A stretch of DNA of 64,000 bases from Streptomyces sp. NBC_00239 (GTDB lineage: Bacteria; Actinomycetota; Actinomycetes; Streptomycetales; Streptomycetaceae): positions 4,650,001 through 4,714,000 of the forward strand of contig NZ_CP108095.1 in NCBI RefSeq assembly GCF_036194065.1. The letters are read 5' to 3'. Made by a program: the position numbers and the translations under genes. Shown one piece after another: positions 8,090 to 16,661 of the stretch. A model generated the notes under the pieces. The model worked only from the letters and a program-made list of their open reading frames with translations. It was not told the DNA's origin and did not search any database. Within the stretch, counting starts at the first letter, position 1. Every line of letters begins with the position of its first letter.

Positions 8090-9340
8090 ATGCGTGAGCA
8101 GGCACGACAGACGTGGAGTCCGGCAGGTCGGCGCAGTGGCGCGTGGCGCGGAGGGTGGCGCCGCGGCGCGGTGGCCGCGGGGGCGGCGATGGCGGTGGCC
8201 GTGGGTGTGCCGGCGGTGGCCGGAGCGGCGCCGGCCGCCGCGTTCGCCCAGTCGGGCTCCGCCTCCCACGCACCCGCGCACGTCGGTCCGGATGCCGTCC
8301 GGCAGGGACTGCGGGAGCTCGTGCGTGCGGACGGCGTGCCCGCCGCGCTGGCGAGCGTCAGGGGACGCGACGGCCGCGACGGCCGCGTCGGGCCCACCCG
8401 TACGTACACGGCCGGTGTCGGGGACCTGGCCACCGGCGCGGGCGTGCCCCGGGACGGCCAGGTGCGGATCGGCAGCAACACCAAGACGTTCACGGCGGTG
8501 CTCGTCCTGCAACTCGTCGGCGAGGGCAGGATCGACCTCGACGCCAACGTCGACACGTACCTGCCGGGCCTGGTCCGGGGCGACGGCATCGACGGCCGCC
8601 GCATCTCCGTCCGCGAGCTCCTCCAGCACACCAGCGGGCTGCCCAACTACGTCAAGTACCTGGGCGACGAGGTGCGGTACTACTCCCCGCGCCAACTGCT
8701 CGACATCGCCCTGCGGCAGAAGGCCACCGCCGACCCCGGCGAGAAGTGGGAGTACAGCAACACCAACTACGTACTCGCCGGGCTGATCGTCGAGGAGGTC
8801 ACCCGCCGCCCCTTCGCGGAGGAGCTGGAGCGACGGATCATCAAGCCCCTCGGGCTGCGCCACACCTATTTCCCCGCCCCCGGCGAGCTGACGATCCGGG
8901 AGGCCCACCCCAAGGGCTACTACCAGGAGGCGGCGGGCGCGCCCCTGCGCGACGGCACGGAGCTGGACCCCTCGTGGGGTTGGGCGGCGGGCCAGATGGT
9001 CTCCACCAACTCCGACCTCAACCGGTTCTTCGGGGCGCTCCTTTCTCCCGGCCGCCTCCTCCCGGCGGCCCAGCTCGCCGAGATGCGCACCACCGTCCCG
9101 GCCGGAGCCCCCTTCGCGCCCGGCACCGGCTACGGCCTGGGGCTCGTGAGCACGCCGCTGTCGTCGTGCCGGGGCGTCTACTGGGGCCACGGCGGCAGTA
9201 CGACCGGGTACGAGACCCGCGGCGGCGCCACCGACGACGGCCGCGCCGTCAACATCGCCGTCACCACCCAGCCGTCCGACCCGGCGGTCATGAAGCACGT
9301 CGACGAGCTCGTGGACAGCGCCCTCTGCCGCGGGCGCTGA
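8090..9340 (+). CDS. Secreted serine hydrolase, D-Ala-D-Ala carboxypeptidase / class C beta-lactamase family
   Basis: 416 aa. The N-terminus (Arg-rich, then a hydrophobic segment ending AVAGAAPAAAFA) is a Tat/Sec-like signal. The three active-site motifs of the serine beta-lactamase-like family are present: SxxK as SNTK near residue 129, YxN as YSN near residue 222, and HxG as HGG near residue 367. Family members trim peptidoglycan stem peptides or hydrolyse other amides or esters outside the cell. The ATG at 8090 follows CCAGGAG. A hairpin overlapping its stop codon ends the transcript. Confidence 0.9.
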   Translation: MREQARQTWSPAGRRSGAWRGGWRRGAVAAGAAMAVAVGVPAVAGAAPAAAFAQSGSASHAPAHVGPDAVRQGLRELVRADGVPAALASVRGRDGRDGRVGPTRTYTAGVGDLATGAGVPRDGQVRIGSNTKTFTAVLVLQLVGEGRIDLDANVDTYLPGLVRGDGIDGRRISVRELLQHTSGLPNYVKYLGDEVRYYSPRQLLDIALRQKATADPGEKWEYSNTNYVLAGLIVEEVTRRPFAEELERRIIKPLGLRHTYFPAPGELTIREAHPKGYYQEAAGAPLRDGTELDPSWGWAAGQMVSTNSDLNRFFGALLSPGRLLPAAQLAEMRTTVPAGAPFAPGTGYGLGLVSTPLSSCRGVYWGHGGSTTGYETRGGATDDGRAVNIAVTTQPSDPAVMKHVDELVDSALCRGR

Positions 9341-9350
9341 CCCGCGGCAG
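9325..9350. terminator. Hairpin between convergent genes
   Basis: CTGCCGCGGG / CCCGCGGCAG, a 10-bp perfect stem with a 6-nt loop, overlapping the stop codon of the serine hydrolase and ending 5 bp before the stop codon of the convergent gene. No T-tract, as usual in Streptomyces. Confidence 0.7.
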
Positions 9351-9354
9351 ACCG

Positions 9355-9906
9355 CTACCGCGCGAGCGGGAGGGCGATGTCGACGGCCGGTGCGGTGGGC
9401 GTGGAGGCGGGGGGCCACGGGGTGAAGTAGATCTCGCGGGGGGCCGCGGACGGGGTGCGGTGGTGGGTTCTGGCCCATCTGTAGAGCGCGTCGTAGGCGG
9501 AGATGATCTGCGGGTATTCGGCCTGGGCGCGGGTGATGCGGGTGCACGCCTGGGTGTGGGCCGGTTCGGTGCGGGTGGGGGCCGGGACCTCGGACGCGCG
9601 GGCCGGATCGATCGGCAGGCACATCTCCACCGGGCCGTCGCCGTCCTCGTCGACCTGGCCGTGGTAGACGACGTACGGGTGTCCGTACGGGCCGCCGTGC
9701 GCGTCGGCCACCGCGGACAGCCGGTCCCAGGCGGTCCGGATCCAGTCCGTGAGCTCCTCCGGGGTGACGTGGCGCCGGTCCGTCAGCACCAAGTGCTCGG
9801 GCACCTCGCGCAGTTCGATCTCGTACATGTCCAGGATCCCTTCGCCTTCGCCGTCCGGCAGTGCGTCGGCTTCCGTGGTGCCCGTGGCTTCCTCCATGCC
9901 CGGCAT
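9355..9906 (-). CDS. GyrI-like / effector-binding domain protein
   Basis: 183 aa from ATG 9906; ATG 9897 is an alternative, and the recognisable domain begins at MYEIELREVPEHLVL (9828). It resembles AraC-type effector-binding (GyrI-like small-molecule) proteins, with paired beta-alpha-beta-beta halves: YGHPYVVYHGQVDEDGDGP followed by EMCLPID, then APREIYFTPW near the end. No DNA-binding domain is present, so it is a stand-alone ligand-binding protein. The ligand is unknown. It lies 79 bp downstream of the cyclase gene but shows no sign of translational coupling. Confidence 0.7.
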   Translation of the reverse strand: MPGMEEATGTTEADALPDGEGEGILDMYEIELREVPEHLVLTDRRHVTPEELTDWIRTAWDRLSAVADAHGGPYGHPYVVYHGQVDEDGDGPVEMCLPIDPARASEVPAPTRTEPAHTQACTRITRAQAEYPQIISAYDALYRWARTHHRTPSAAPREIYFTPWPPASTPTAPAVDIALPLAR

Positions 9907-9985
9907 CGTGAGGCCTGACCCAAGGGGAAGGTCAAACGCCGGGACCCTGGACAACCCGCTTCCCGGTACCCGGACCGTGCCCCGG

Positions 9986-10912
9986 CTACAAGATCGCGAC
10001 CGGGGCGACCGGGGTGCCGGTGCCGCCCACGAAGGGTTCGGGCATGGCGGAGAGGAAGAAGCTGTAGCGGGAAACTTCTGCACAGGCTGTGGACAAGTTT
10101 TCCAGGTTCCAGTTCTGGCCCTGGTGCATGCCCATTTCGACCAGGTCGAGGGCGTGGACCGGCAGCCACAGATTGTCGATCTCCGGCGGGAAGATCTCAA
10201 ACGTGAGCGTGTCGTTGGCGACGGCGGCCACGTCGCGGGCGTGGAACCACTGCGGCGTGTGGACCGACAGGCCGGGGGACGGGAAGCCGTAGCCGTGCCT
10301 GTCGCCCGCCAGGTAGACCTGGATCTGGCCGGTGCGGACCAGCACGATGTCGCCCGCGCGGACGGTCACCCCGCCGAACTCCTCCGCCTCCGCCAGGTCC
10401 GCCGGGGTCACCGCGTGACCGCCGGGCAGCCGGTCCACGCCCTTGGCGCGGGCCACGTCCAGCAGGACCCCGCGCGAGACGATCGGGGTGGCCTTGTCGA
10501 TGCCGCTGTACCGGGCGCGGGCGTGCGGGGTGATGGAGGCGGCCGGGCGGCCGTTGTAGATCTTCCCCGAGTGGGAGGCGTGGGTGAGGGCGTCCCAGTG
10601 GGTCGCGGCCTGGAGGCCCATGGTCACGGCGTCGTCGCTGCAGGCCACCGTGCCCGGACCGAAGAGCTCCTGGTTGATCTGCACCATGGTGTGGAGCGGG
10701 TTGACCCGGCCGGGGATCATGCCGACCTGCACCCCGTCCTCCTTGAGGGGGAGCGCGAGCGGGACCCGGCGGCCGGTACGGACCTCCGCGGCGGCGGCCC
10801 GTACCACCTCGGCGGTGATCAGGTTGAGCGTGCCGATCTCGTCGTCAGCGCCCCAACGGCCCCAGTTGTTCACGCGCTTGGCCATCTCGTGGAACTCCGC
10901 CGGCAGTGACAT
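9986..10912 (-). CDS. Cyclase / kynurenine-formamidase-like metal hydrolase
   Basis: 308 aa from ATG 10912, preceded by AGGAGGTCTC. It contains THWDALTHASH near residue 105, the counterpart of the HxGTHxDxPxH zinc motif of the PF04199 cyclase family. Family members open N-formyl or lactone-type bonds (kynurenine formamidase, polyketide cyclases). The C-terminus includes LVEMGMHQGQNWNLENL, typical of the group. It is divergent from the SDR at 10997 with a shared operator, so it most likely belongs to the catabolic regulon. Its substrate may be a lactone or enol ester intermediate (inference). Confidence 0.85.
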   Translation of the reverse strand: MSLPAEFHEMAKRVNNWGRWGADDEIGTLNLITAEVVRAAAAEVRTGRRVPLALPLKEDGVQVGMIPGRVNPLHTMVQINQELFGPGTVACSDDAVTMGLQAATHWDALTHASHSGKIYNGRPAASITPHARARYSGIDKATPIVSRGVLLDVARAKGVDRLPGGHAVTPADLAEAEEFGGVTVRAGDIVLVRTGQIQVYLAGDRHGYGFPSPGLSVHTPQWFHARDVAAVANDTLTFEIFPPEIDNLWLPVHALDLVEMGMHQGQNWNLENLSTACAEVSRYSFFLSAMPEPFVGGTGTPVAPVAIL

Positions 10913-10959
10913 GAGACCTCCTGAGGTCTTGTGCTCTCGGACCCGATGGGCTCTAGAAT

Positions 10960-10974
10960 CTAACGGTCCGTCAG
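10960..10974. promoter_or_regulatory. Regulon operator 3
   Basis: CTAACGGTCCGTCAG, one arm mismatch. It lies between the divergent cyclase (start 10912) and SDR (start 10997), 22 nt upstream of the latter. Confidence 0.72.
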
Positions 10975-10996
10975 AAACTGCGGGAAGGGGTCGGAC

Positions 10997-12004
10997 GTGG
11001 GGAACGTCGGGAACGAGAGGACCGTGGGGACCGCGAGTACCGCGAGGACCGCCGGCGCCGCGGGGAACTTCTTGGCCGGCAAGGTCGTGGCCGTCACCGG
11101 CGCGGGGCGGGGCATCGGCCGGGCCGTCGCGCTCGCCGCCGCGGCCGAGGGCGCCAGGGTCGTCGTCAACGACTACGGCGTCTCGATCGAAGGCGGCGAG
11201 CCGACGAGCGAGATCGCCGAATCGGTGGTCAAGGAGATCGTCGCGGCGGGCGGCGAGGCCGTCGCCGTCGCGGACGACATCTCCACCATGGCCGGCGGCC
11301 AACGCATCGTCGACGCGGCACTGGCCAACTTCGGGCGCATCGACGGAGTCGTGTGCGTCGCCGGGATCCTGCGCGAGCGGATGCTCTTCAACATGTCCGA
11401 GGAGGAGTGGGACCCCGTCGTCGCCACCCACCTCAAGGGCACCTTCACCGTCTTCCGGGCCGCCTCGGCCGTGATGCGCAAGCAGGGCGGCGGCACGCTC
11501 ATCGGCTTCACGAGCGGCAACCACCAGGGCTCCGTCGCCCAGGCCAACTACAGCGCGGCCAAGGGCGGGATCATCTCGCTGGTGCGCAGCGCGGCACTCG
11601 GCCTGCACAAGTACGGGGTGACGGCCAACGCCGTCGCGCCGGTCGCGCGGACCCGGATGTCGGCGAACGTGCCCATGGAGCTCAAGGAGATCGGCGAGCC
11701 CGAGGACGTGGCCGCGCTCGTCACGTACCTGCTCAGCGACCGGGCCAAGGGCGTCGACGGCGAGCGGATCACCGGGCAGGTCTACACGATCGCCGGCCCC
11801 AAGATCGCCGTCTGGGCGCAGCCGCGCGAGCTGCGCGCCGGGTACGCGGAGGGGGCGTGGACGCCCGAGAAGATCGCGGACTTCCTGCCGGGGACCGTCG
11901 GGACCGACCCGATGCCGATGCTCGTCCAGCTGGAGGCGATGGCCAAGGCAGCGGCCGCGAAGGAGCGCCCGAACGAACGCCCGAACGAACGTCCAGGCGC
12001 GTAG
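10997..12004 (+). CDS. Short-chain dehydrogenase/reductase, MFE-2-like
   Basis: 335 aa from GTG 10997 after a GGAAGGGG ribosome site. The NAD(P) motif TGAGRGIG, a VVNDYG segment typical of the (3R)-hydroxyacyl-CoA dehydrogenase part of multifunctional enzyme type 2, and the catalytic Tyr/Lys YSAAK are present. It probably oxidises a 3-hydroxyacyl-CoA or a related alcohol. The N-terminus has an extra ~25-residue Thr/Ala-rich extension. The C-terminus ends in a NERP triplication encoded by a 12-bp tandem repeat (about 11968-11997). It is divergent from the cyclase and co-regulated with it. Confidence 0.87.
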   Translation: MGNVGNERTVGTASTARTAGAAGNFLAGKVVAVTGAGRGIGRAVALAAAAEGARVVVNDYGVSIEGGEPTSEIAESVVKEIVAAGGEAVAVADDISTMAGGQRIVDAALANFGRIDGVVCVAGILRERMLFNMSEEEWDPVVATHLKGTFTVFRAASAVMRKQGGGTLIGFTSGNHQGSVAQANYSAAKGGIISLVRSAALGLHKYGVTANAVAPVARTRMSANVPMELKEIGEPEDVAALVTYLLSDRAKGVDGERITGQVYTIAGPKIAVWAQPRELRAGYAEGAWTPEKIADFLPGTVGTDPMPMLVQLEAMAKAAAAKERPNERPNERPGA

Positions 12005-12109
12005 GCGGCGGAGCGGGACGGCCGCCCGGAGCGCGCCGACCCGGCGGGACCGTCAGGACGGCGGCTCGTGGTCAGGAACGTCGGCTCGTGGTGGGGAGTG
12101 GGAGGGCGC

Positions 12110-13459
12110 GTGGACTTCGGGTTTGGGGCGGCGGACGACGAGTTCCGGGCGGTGGCGCGGGAGTGGCTTGAGGAACACCTGACCGGCCCGTACGCGGCGG
12201 CCGCGGGCCTCGGAGGGCCCGGCAGCGAACACGAGGGCGTCGCCGAGCGGCGGGCGTGGGAGCGCGAACTGGGGCGGGGCGGCTGGATCGGGCTGGGCTG
12301 GCAGGCGCCGGAGGGCGCGTACGGGCAGCGCGCCGGCACGCTCACCCAGCAGGTGGTCTGGGCCGAGGAGTACGCGCGGCTGCGCGCGCCCGGCCGGGTC
12401 GGGCACATCGGCGAGAACCTCCTCGCGCCCACCCTCCTCGCGTACGGCACCCAGGAGCAGCGCGACCGCTTCCTGCCGGGCATCGCGCGCGGCGAGGAGC
12501 TGTGGTGCCAGGGCTACAGCGAACCGGGCGCGGGCTCGGACCTGGCGGGGATACGGACGGTCGGGGTGCGGGAGGTGGGGAGGGCCGGGTCTGGTTCCGG
12601 GTGCCGTTACCGCGTGACCGGGCAGAAGATCTGGACCTCGTTGGCGCGGGACGCCGACTGGTGTTTCGTCCTCGCCCGGACCGAGCCCGGCTCGCGCCGG
12701 CACCACGGGCTGTCGTTCCTGCTGGTCCCCATGGACCAGCCCGGCGGCCGGGTCGACGTGCGGCCGATCCGGCAGATGTCGGGGACGAGCGAGTTCAACG
12801 AGGTCTTCTTCGACGGGGCGGTGGCGCAGGAGGCCGTCGGCGGGGAGGGCAACGGCTGGGCGGTGGCGATGGGGCTGCTCGCACTGGAGCGGGGCGTGTC
12901 CACGCTGGTCCAGCAGATCGGGTTCGCGGCGGAGCTGGAGCGTGTCGTGGAGAGCTTCGTGCGGTCTGCGACTCCGACTCCGACTCCGACCCCGTCTGGG
13001 TCCATGTTGCCGTCCGCGTCCCCGTCCCAGTCCCCGTCTGCGCAGGGCGGGGATCCCGTGTTGCGGGCCCGGCTCGTGCGGCAGTGGGCGGAGTTGCAGA
13101 CCATGCGGTGGAACGCGCTGCGTACGTTGGGCGGGGCCGGCTCGGAGGGGGCGGGCGGGGCCGGTTCTGGTGCGGCTTCCCGTTCCCACGCCGAGGACCC
13201 CGGCGCGCCGAGCGTGGCGAAGCTGCTGTGGGGCGGGTGGCACCGGCGGCTCGGGGAACTGGCGGTGGAGGTCCGGGGCGCGGCCGCGGCCGCCGGCGGG
13301 CGGGACTGGGCGCCCGGGCTGCCGTACGAGCTCGGGCTCGACGAGGCACAGCGGCTGTTCCTGTTCACCCGGGCCGACACCATCTACGGCGGTTCGGACG
13401 AGATCCAGCGCAACATCATCGCCGAGCGGGTGCTCGGCCTCCCTAAGGAGTCGCGGTGA
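12110..13459 (+). CDS. Acyl-CoA dehydrogenase with low-complexity insert
   Basis: 449 aa from GTG 12110 (VDFGFGAADDEFRAVAREWL) after GGGAGTGGGAGG; an upstream GTG at 12068 gives an implausible extension. GYSEPGAGSDLAGI near residue 133, GQKIWTS, and GGSDEIQRNIIAERVLGLP at the end are standard family motifs. Unusual are two insertions: Thr-Pro repeats running into Ser/Pro-rich sequence near residue 290 (from CTCCGA repeats at about 12965) and a Gly/Ala/Ser-rich stretch near residue 350. It overlaps the next gene by 4 nt (GTGA), so the two are translationally coupled. Confidence 0.88.
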   Translation: MDFGFGAADDEFRAVAREWLEEHLTGPYAAAAGLGGPGSEHEGVAERRAWERELGRGGWIGLGWQAPEGAYGQRAGTLTQQVVWAEEYARLRAPGRVGHIGENLLAPTLLAYGTQEQRDRFLPGIARGEELWCQGYSEPGAGSDLAGIRTVGVREVGRAGSGSGCRYRVTGQKIWTSLARDADWCFVLARTEPGSRRHHGLSFLLVPMDQPGGRVDVRPIRQMSGTSEFNEVFFDGAVAQEAVGGEGNGWAVAMGLLALERGVSTLVQQIGFAAELERVVESFVRSATPTPTPTPSGSMLPSASPSQSPSAQGGDPVLRARLVRQWAELQTMRWNALRTLGGAGSEGAGGAGSGAASRSHAEDPGAPSVAKLLWGGWHRRLGELAVEVRGAAAAAGGRDWAPGLPYELGLDEAQRLFLFTRADTIYGGSDEIQRNIIAERVLGLPKESR

Positions 13460-14523
13460 GAGGCGTCGTATTCGACGGCAAGCAGGCCCAGGTGGTCGAC
13501 GATCTGGAGATCCGCGAGCCGGGACCGGGTGAGGTGCTGGTCGCGATCGCCGCGGCCGGGCTGTGCCACAGCGACCTTTCGGTGATCGACGGGACGATCC
13601 CGTTCCCGCCGCCGGTGGTGCTGGGGCACGAGGGTGCCGGTGTGGTGGAGGCCGTGGGGGCGGGTGTGGCGCATGTGGCCCCCGGGGATCACGTGGCGCT
13701 GTCCACGCTCGCCAACTGCGGGGCGTGCGGGGAGTGCGACCGGGGGCGGCCGACGATGTGCCGGAAGGCCATCGGGATGCCGGGGCAGCCGTTCTCCCGG
13801 GGCGGGAAGCCGCTGTTCCAGTTCGCGTCGAACTCGGCCTTCGCGGAGAAGACCATCGTCAAGGCCGTGCAGGCGGTGAAGATACCCGCGGACATCCCGT
13901 TCACGAGCGCCGCGCTGATCGGCTGCGGAGTGCTGACGGGCGTGGGCGCCGTACTGAACCGGGCCAAGGTCGACCGCGGCGAGTCGGTGGTCGTCATCGG
14001 GACCGGCGGAATCGGGCTGAACGTCCTCCAGGGCGCGCGGATCGCGGGCGCCACCCGGATCGTGGCCGTGGACGCGAACCCGGCGAAGGAGGGCGTGGCC
14101 CGGCAGTTCGGGGCCACGCACTTCGTCGACGCGTCGGCCGTGCCGGACACGGTGGCGGCCGTGAAGGAGATCCTGCCGGGCGGGGCGGACCACGCGTTCG
14201 AGTGCGTGGGGAACGTGAAGCTGATCCGGCAGGCGATCGACCTGCTGGACCGGCACGGGCAGGCGGTGCTGCTGGGCGTGCCGGGCTTCACGGAGGAGGC
14301 GTCGTTCCTCGTGTCGTCCATGTACCTGGACAAGTCGATCCTCGGCTGCCGGTACGGGTCCTCACGGCCGCAGCGGGACATCGCGCTGTACGCGGAGCTG
14401 TACCGGGAGGGGAAGCTGCTCCTGGACGAGCTGGTGACGGAGACCTACCCGGTGGAGGACTTCGCGAAGGCGGCCGACGACGCGCACCAGGGGCGGGTGG
14501 CCCGGGGGGTGCTGACGTTCTAG
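13456..14523 (+). CDS. Zn-dependent alcohol dehydrogenase (MDR superfamily)
   Basis: 355 aa from GTG 13456, overlapping the preceding stop. The catalytic zinc region is GLCHSDLSVIDG with GHEGAGVV (residues ~35-70), the structural zinc cysteines are CGACGECDRGRPTMC (~90-105), and the NAD motif GTGGIGLNV is near residue 180. It belongs to the class III/aryl-alcohol-type MDR dehydrogenases and oxidises an alcohol to an aldehyde or ketone. Coupled expression with an acyl-CoA dehydrogenase and location downstream of the SDR/cyclase promoter place it in the catabolic regulon. The substrate is unknown. Confidence 0.9.
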   Translation: MRGVVFDGKQAQVVDDLEIREPGPGEVLVAIAAAGLCHSDLSVIDGTIPFPPPVVLGHEGAGVVEAVGAGVAHVAPGDHVALSTLANCGACGECDRGRPTMCRKAIGMPGQPFSRGGKPLFQFASNSAFAEKTIVKAVQAVKIPADIPFTSAALIGCGVLTGVGAVLNRAKVDRGESVVVIGTGGIGLNVLQGARIAGATRIVAVDANPAKEGVARQFGATHFVDASAVPDTVAAVKEILPGGADHAFECVGNVKLIRQAIDLLDRHGQAVLLGVPGFTEEASFLVSSMYLDKSILGCRYGSSRPQRDIALYAELYREGKLLLDELVTETYPVEDFAKAADDAHQGRVARGVLTF

Positions 14524-14534
14524 GGGGTGGGGGA

Positions 14535-14573
14535 GGGGGGCCGCCAGGGAGCCCGAGGGCTTGGCGGGCCCCC
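14535..14573. terminator. GC hairpin after alcohol dehydrogenase
   Basis: GGGGGGCCGCCA and TGGCGGGCCCCC pair with one bulged base. It lies 11 nt after the alcohol dehydrogenase stop and before the convergent flavin reductase end. Confidence 0.5.
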
Positions 14574-14632
14574 TCGCGCCCCCTGGCGGGCCCCTCGGCG
14601 GGTGCGGTGGGTGCTGGCTCGGGTCCGAGGCC

Positions 14633-15301
14633 CTAGGTCTGTTGGAAGCGCCCGAACGTGCCTCGGTGGAAGAGGAGGGGCGCGCCCTCGCCGGCGGCGC
14701 CCATGGCCTCTACGCGGCCTACGACGATGAGGTGGTCGCCGCCCGTGTGGACGGCGTGGATGCGGCAGTCGATCCAGGCCGGGACCGCGGCGAGCTGTGG
14801 TGAGCCGGTGACCGGGGCCGGGGTGTAGGACACCCCGGCGAACTTGTCGGCCCCGCTCACGGCGAACGAACGGCACAACTCGCCCTGTTCGGCGCCGAGG
14901 ATGTTGACGCAGAAGACGCCTGCGCGGGCGATCCGCGGCCAGGTGGTCGAGGTGCGGGCGACCATGAAGGTCACCAGGGGCGGGGCGAGGGAGAGCGAGG
15001 CGAAGGACTGGCAGGCGAAGCCGGCGGGGCCGGCGGGGCCGGCGGGGTCGGCGGGGCCTGCGGGGCCGGGGTCGGCGGCGTCGGGGTCGGCGTCGGGAGC
15101 GGGGGCGGTGATGATGGTGACGCCGCTCGCGAAGTTGCCGAGGACGGCGCGGAATTCGGCCGGTGAGACCGGCGCGCGTTCGTCTTCGCCCACGGCCCGG
15201 AGGTCGGGGCGCGGCAGCGCTTCCACGGGCCCCGCGGAGGTCGGGGAGCCGACTGACCTGAGGTATCGGACGACGGTGGCCGCCATCCCTGCGTGTCCCA
15301 T
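14633..15301 (-). CDS. Flavin reductase-domain protein (HpaC/HsaB type)
   Basis: 222 aa from ATG 15301 (GTG 15304 and ATG 15286 are alternatives). Flavin reductase-like split barrel: FRAVLGNFASGVTIITA, ACQSFASLSLAPPLVTFMVA, FCVNILGAEQ, and HRGTFGRF at the end. Such proteins supply reduced flavin to a monooxygenase (HsaB in steroid degradation). A GPAGPA/DPAGPA repeat near residues 80-95 is encoded by a GGCCGGCGG-type microsatellite (about 15019-15070) inserted just before the conserved barrel. A perfect operator lies 16 nt upstream. No partner oxygenase is adjacent. Confidence 0.85.
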   Translation of the reverse strand: MGHAGMAATVVRYLRSVGSPTSAGPVEALPRPDLRAVGEDERAPVSPAEFRAVLGNFASGVTIITAPAPDADPDAADPGPAGPADPAGPAGPAGFACQSFASLSLAPPLVTFMVARTSTTWPRIARAGVFCVNILGAEQGELCRSFAVSGADKFAGVSYTPAPVTGSPQLAAVPAWIDCRIHAVHTGGDHLIVVGRVEAMGAAGEGAPLLFHRGTFGRFQQT

Positions 15302-15317
15302 CACACGGGCATTGAAG

Positions 15318-15332
15318 CTGACGGAGCGTCAG
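15318..15332. promoter_or_regulatory. Regulon operator 4, perfect palindrome
   Basis: CTGACGGAGCGTCAG, perfect arms, 16 nt upstream of the flavin reductase start at 15301. Confidence 0.75.
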
Positions 15333-15349
15333 ATTGGAAGGGGGCGGGG

Positions 15350-15740
15350 TGGGGGCGGGGTTGGTCGTGGGGGCGGGGGCGGGGGTTGTCGGCGGGCGGG
15401 GTTGTGAAGGTTCCGGTGGCTGCCCGCCAGTCCAGTGTCCGTCCGGGTCGGGTCGTGGCGTCAAGGGCGCTCCCTTCGGTCGCGTCGCTTCGCGATGACC
15501 CTTCGGGCCACCCTTGACACCACGCCCCGCCCCGGAAGGCCCCAGGCCTTGCGACCACCCCCCGGGGGGGAGGAAGCGGCATGGGGACGAGCAGCCGATC
15601 GACTCCCTTCCGGATAGGCGCGCGGCATTGCCGCCGGGCCCCGCCCTCCGGGCGAAAGACCCGCCCCAGATCGCTACGCGCTCCACCCGTCTCGGCGACA
15701 GCCGGCCCGTCTGTGCCCGGACATAGGCACGCACCGGATC
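15350..15740 (+). repeat. Left arm of large inverted repeat
   Basis: Begins GTGGGGGCGGGGTTGGTCGT. Its reverse complement recurs at about 16181-16570 with few substitutions and small indels. Easily seen shared blocks are GTGAAGGTTCCGGTGGCTGC, GTCAAGGGCGCTCCCTTCGG and GGAAGGCCCCAGGCCTTGCG. Limits are approximate. Confidence 0.8.
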
Positions 15741-15848
15741 GCGGGCCGACCACCCGTCTCGGCGACAGCCGGCCCGTCCGTGCCTGGACATAGGCACGCG
15801 TCGGATGGCTGGTTCGACCACCCGGCTTGGCGGGAGCCGGACCGTCTG
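15682..15848 (+). repeat. ~67-bp tandem units (CACCCGTCTCGGCGACAGCC)
   Basis: Two near-identical units start at about 15684 and 15751, each with CCCGTCTCGGCGACAGCCGG and GGACATAGGCACGC. A third, decayed, partial unit runs from about 15819. Related inverted units lie at about 16135-16230 in the other arm. Confidence 0.65.
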
Positions 15849-16030
15849 AGGCTCAGGCCCCTGACCTGGGGTTTTGTGGAGGGTGGAAGGCTCTGGGCGA
15901 GGAGGGTGGGGATCTCGGAAACGAATCGTGTCTCAGCCGCTCACCGGCCCTGATTCGAGGCTCAGCGCCCCCGGAAAAGACGCTTTCGGAGGCGAATCCG
16001 TGCCGGAAGACGGTCTCGCCACGATCCCTT

Positions 16031-16058
16031 GCAGGCAGGCAGGCAGGCAGGCAGGCAG
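16031..16058 (+). repeat. GCAG tetranucleotide microsatellite
   Basis: Seven uninterrupted GCAG units, then ACAGACG, in the central spacer between the inverted arms. Confidence 0.9.
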
Positions 16059-16180
16059 ACAGACGAGATAGGCAAGGCAAGCCAGATCAGCAGGATCTGG
16101 GCCCCCGCGAACATCATTGGAGTCGCCCAGCCACTGACGGTCCGGCTGCCGCCGGACAAGTGCGACTGTGCAGCGAATTG

Positions 16181-16570
16181 GTGCGTGCTTATGTCCAGGC
16201 GCGGACGGTCCGGCTGCCGCCGAGACGAGTGGTGGGAGTAGCGATCTGATGCGGGTCCTTCGCCCGGAGGGCGGGCCCAGCCGGTACCCCGCGCGCCTAT
16301 CCACAAGGGAGTCGAAGGGTGGGCCGTCCCCCATGCCGCTTCTTCCCCCGGGGGGTGGTCGCAAGGCCTGGGGCCTTCCGGGGCGGGGCGTGGTGTCAAG
16401 GGTGGCCCGAAGGGTCATCGCGCAGCGACGCGACCGAAGGGAGCGCCCTTGACGCCACGACCCGACCCGGACGGACACTGGACTGGCGGGCAGCCACCGG
16501 AACCTTCACAACCCCGCCCGCCGACAACCCCCGCCCCCGCCCCCGCCCCCACGACCAACCCCGCCCCCAC
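16181..16570 (-). repeat. Right arm of large inverted repeat
   Basis: Reverse complement of the left arm. One difference is an extra GGGGGC unit in the G-rich end. Limits are approximate. Confidence 0.8.
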
Positions 16571-16661
16571 CGACAGCGAACCCGCGCGGCCCGCACCCGT
16601 ACCACTGGCCGCACCCGTACCACTGCCCCAGCCGCCGCCCCCGCCGAGTGCAGGGGACCCC

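Larger units (their letters stand above)
15305..16661. other. 1.36-kb non-coding region with a large inverted repeat
   Basis: No credible coding sequence. It holds operator 4 at its left end, two inverted arms of about 390 bp (15350-15740 and 16181-16570), internal ~67-bp tandem units near both inner ends, and a GCAG microsatellite in the central spacer. No transposase remnant or RNA gene was recognised. Confidence 0.6.

Noticed and set aside
10088..10097. TGTGGACAA DnaA box inside the cyclase gene
   Set aside because: Single box within a coding sequence; no cluster, so no evidence for an origin.
12050..12105. Possible operator before the acyl-CoA dehydrogenase at 12110
   Set aside because: Only isolated GTCAGG fragments, no palindrome; the gene is more simply read from the SDR promoter.
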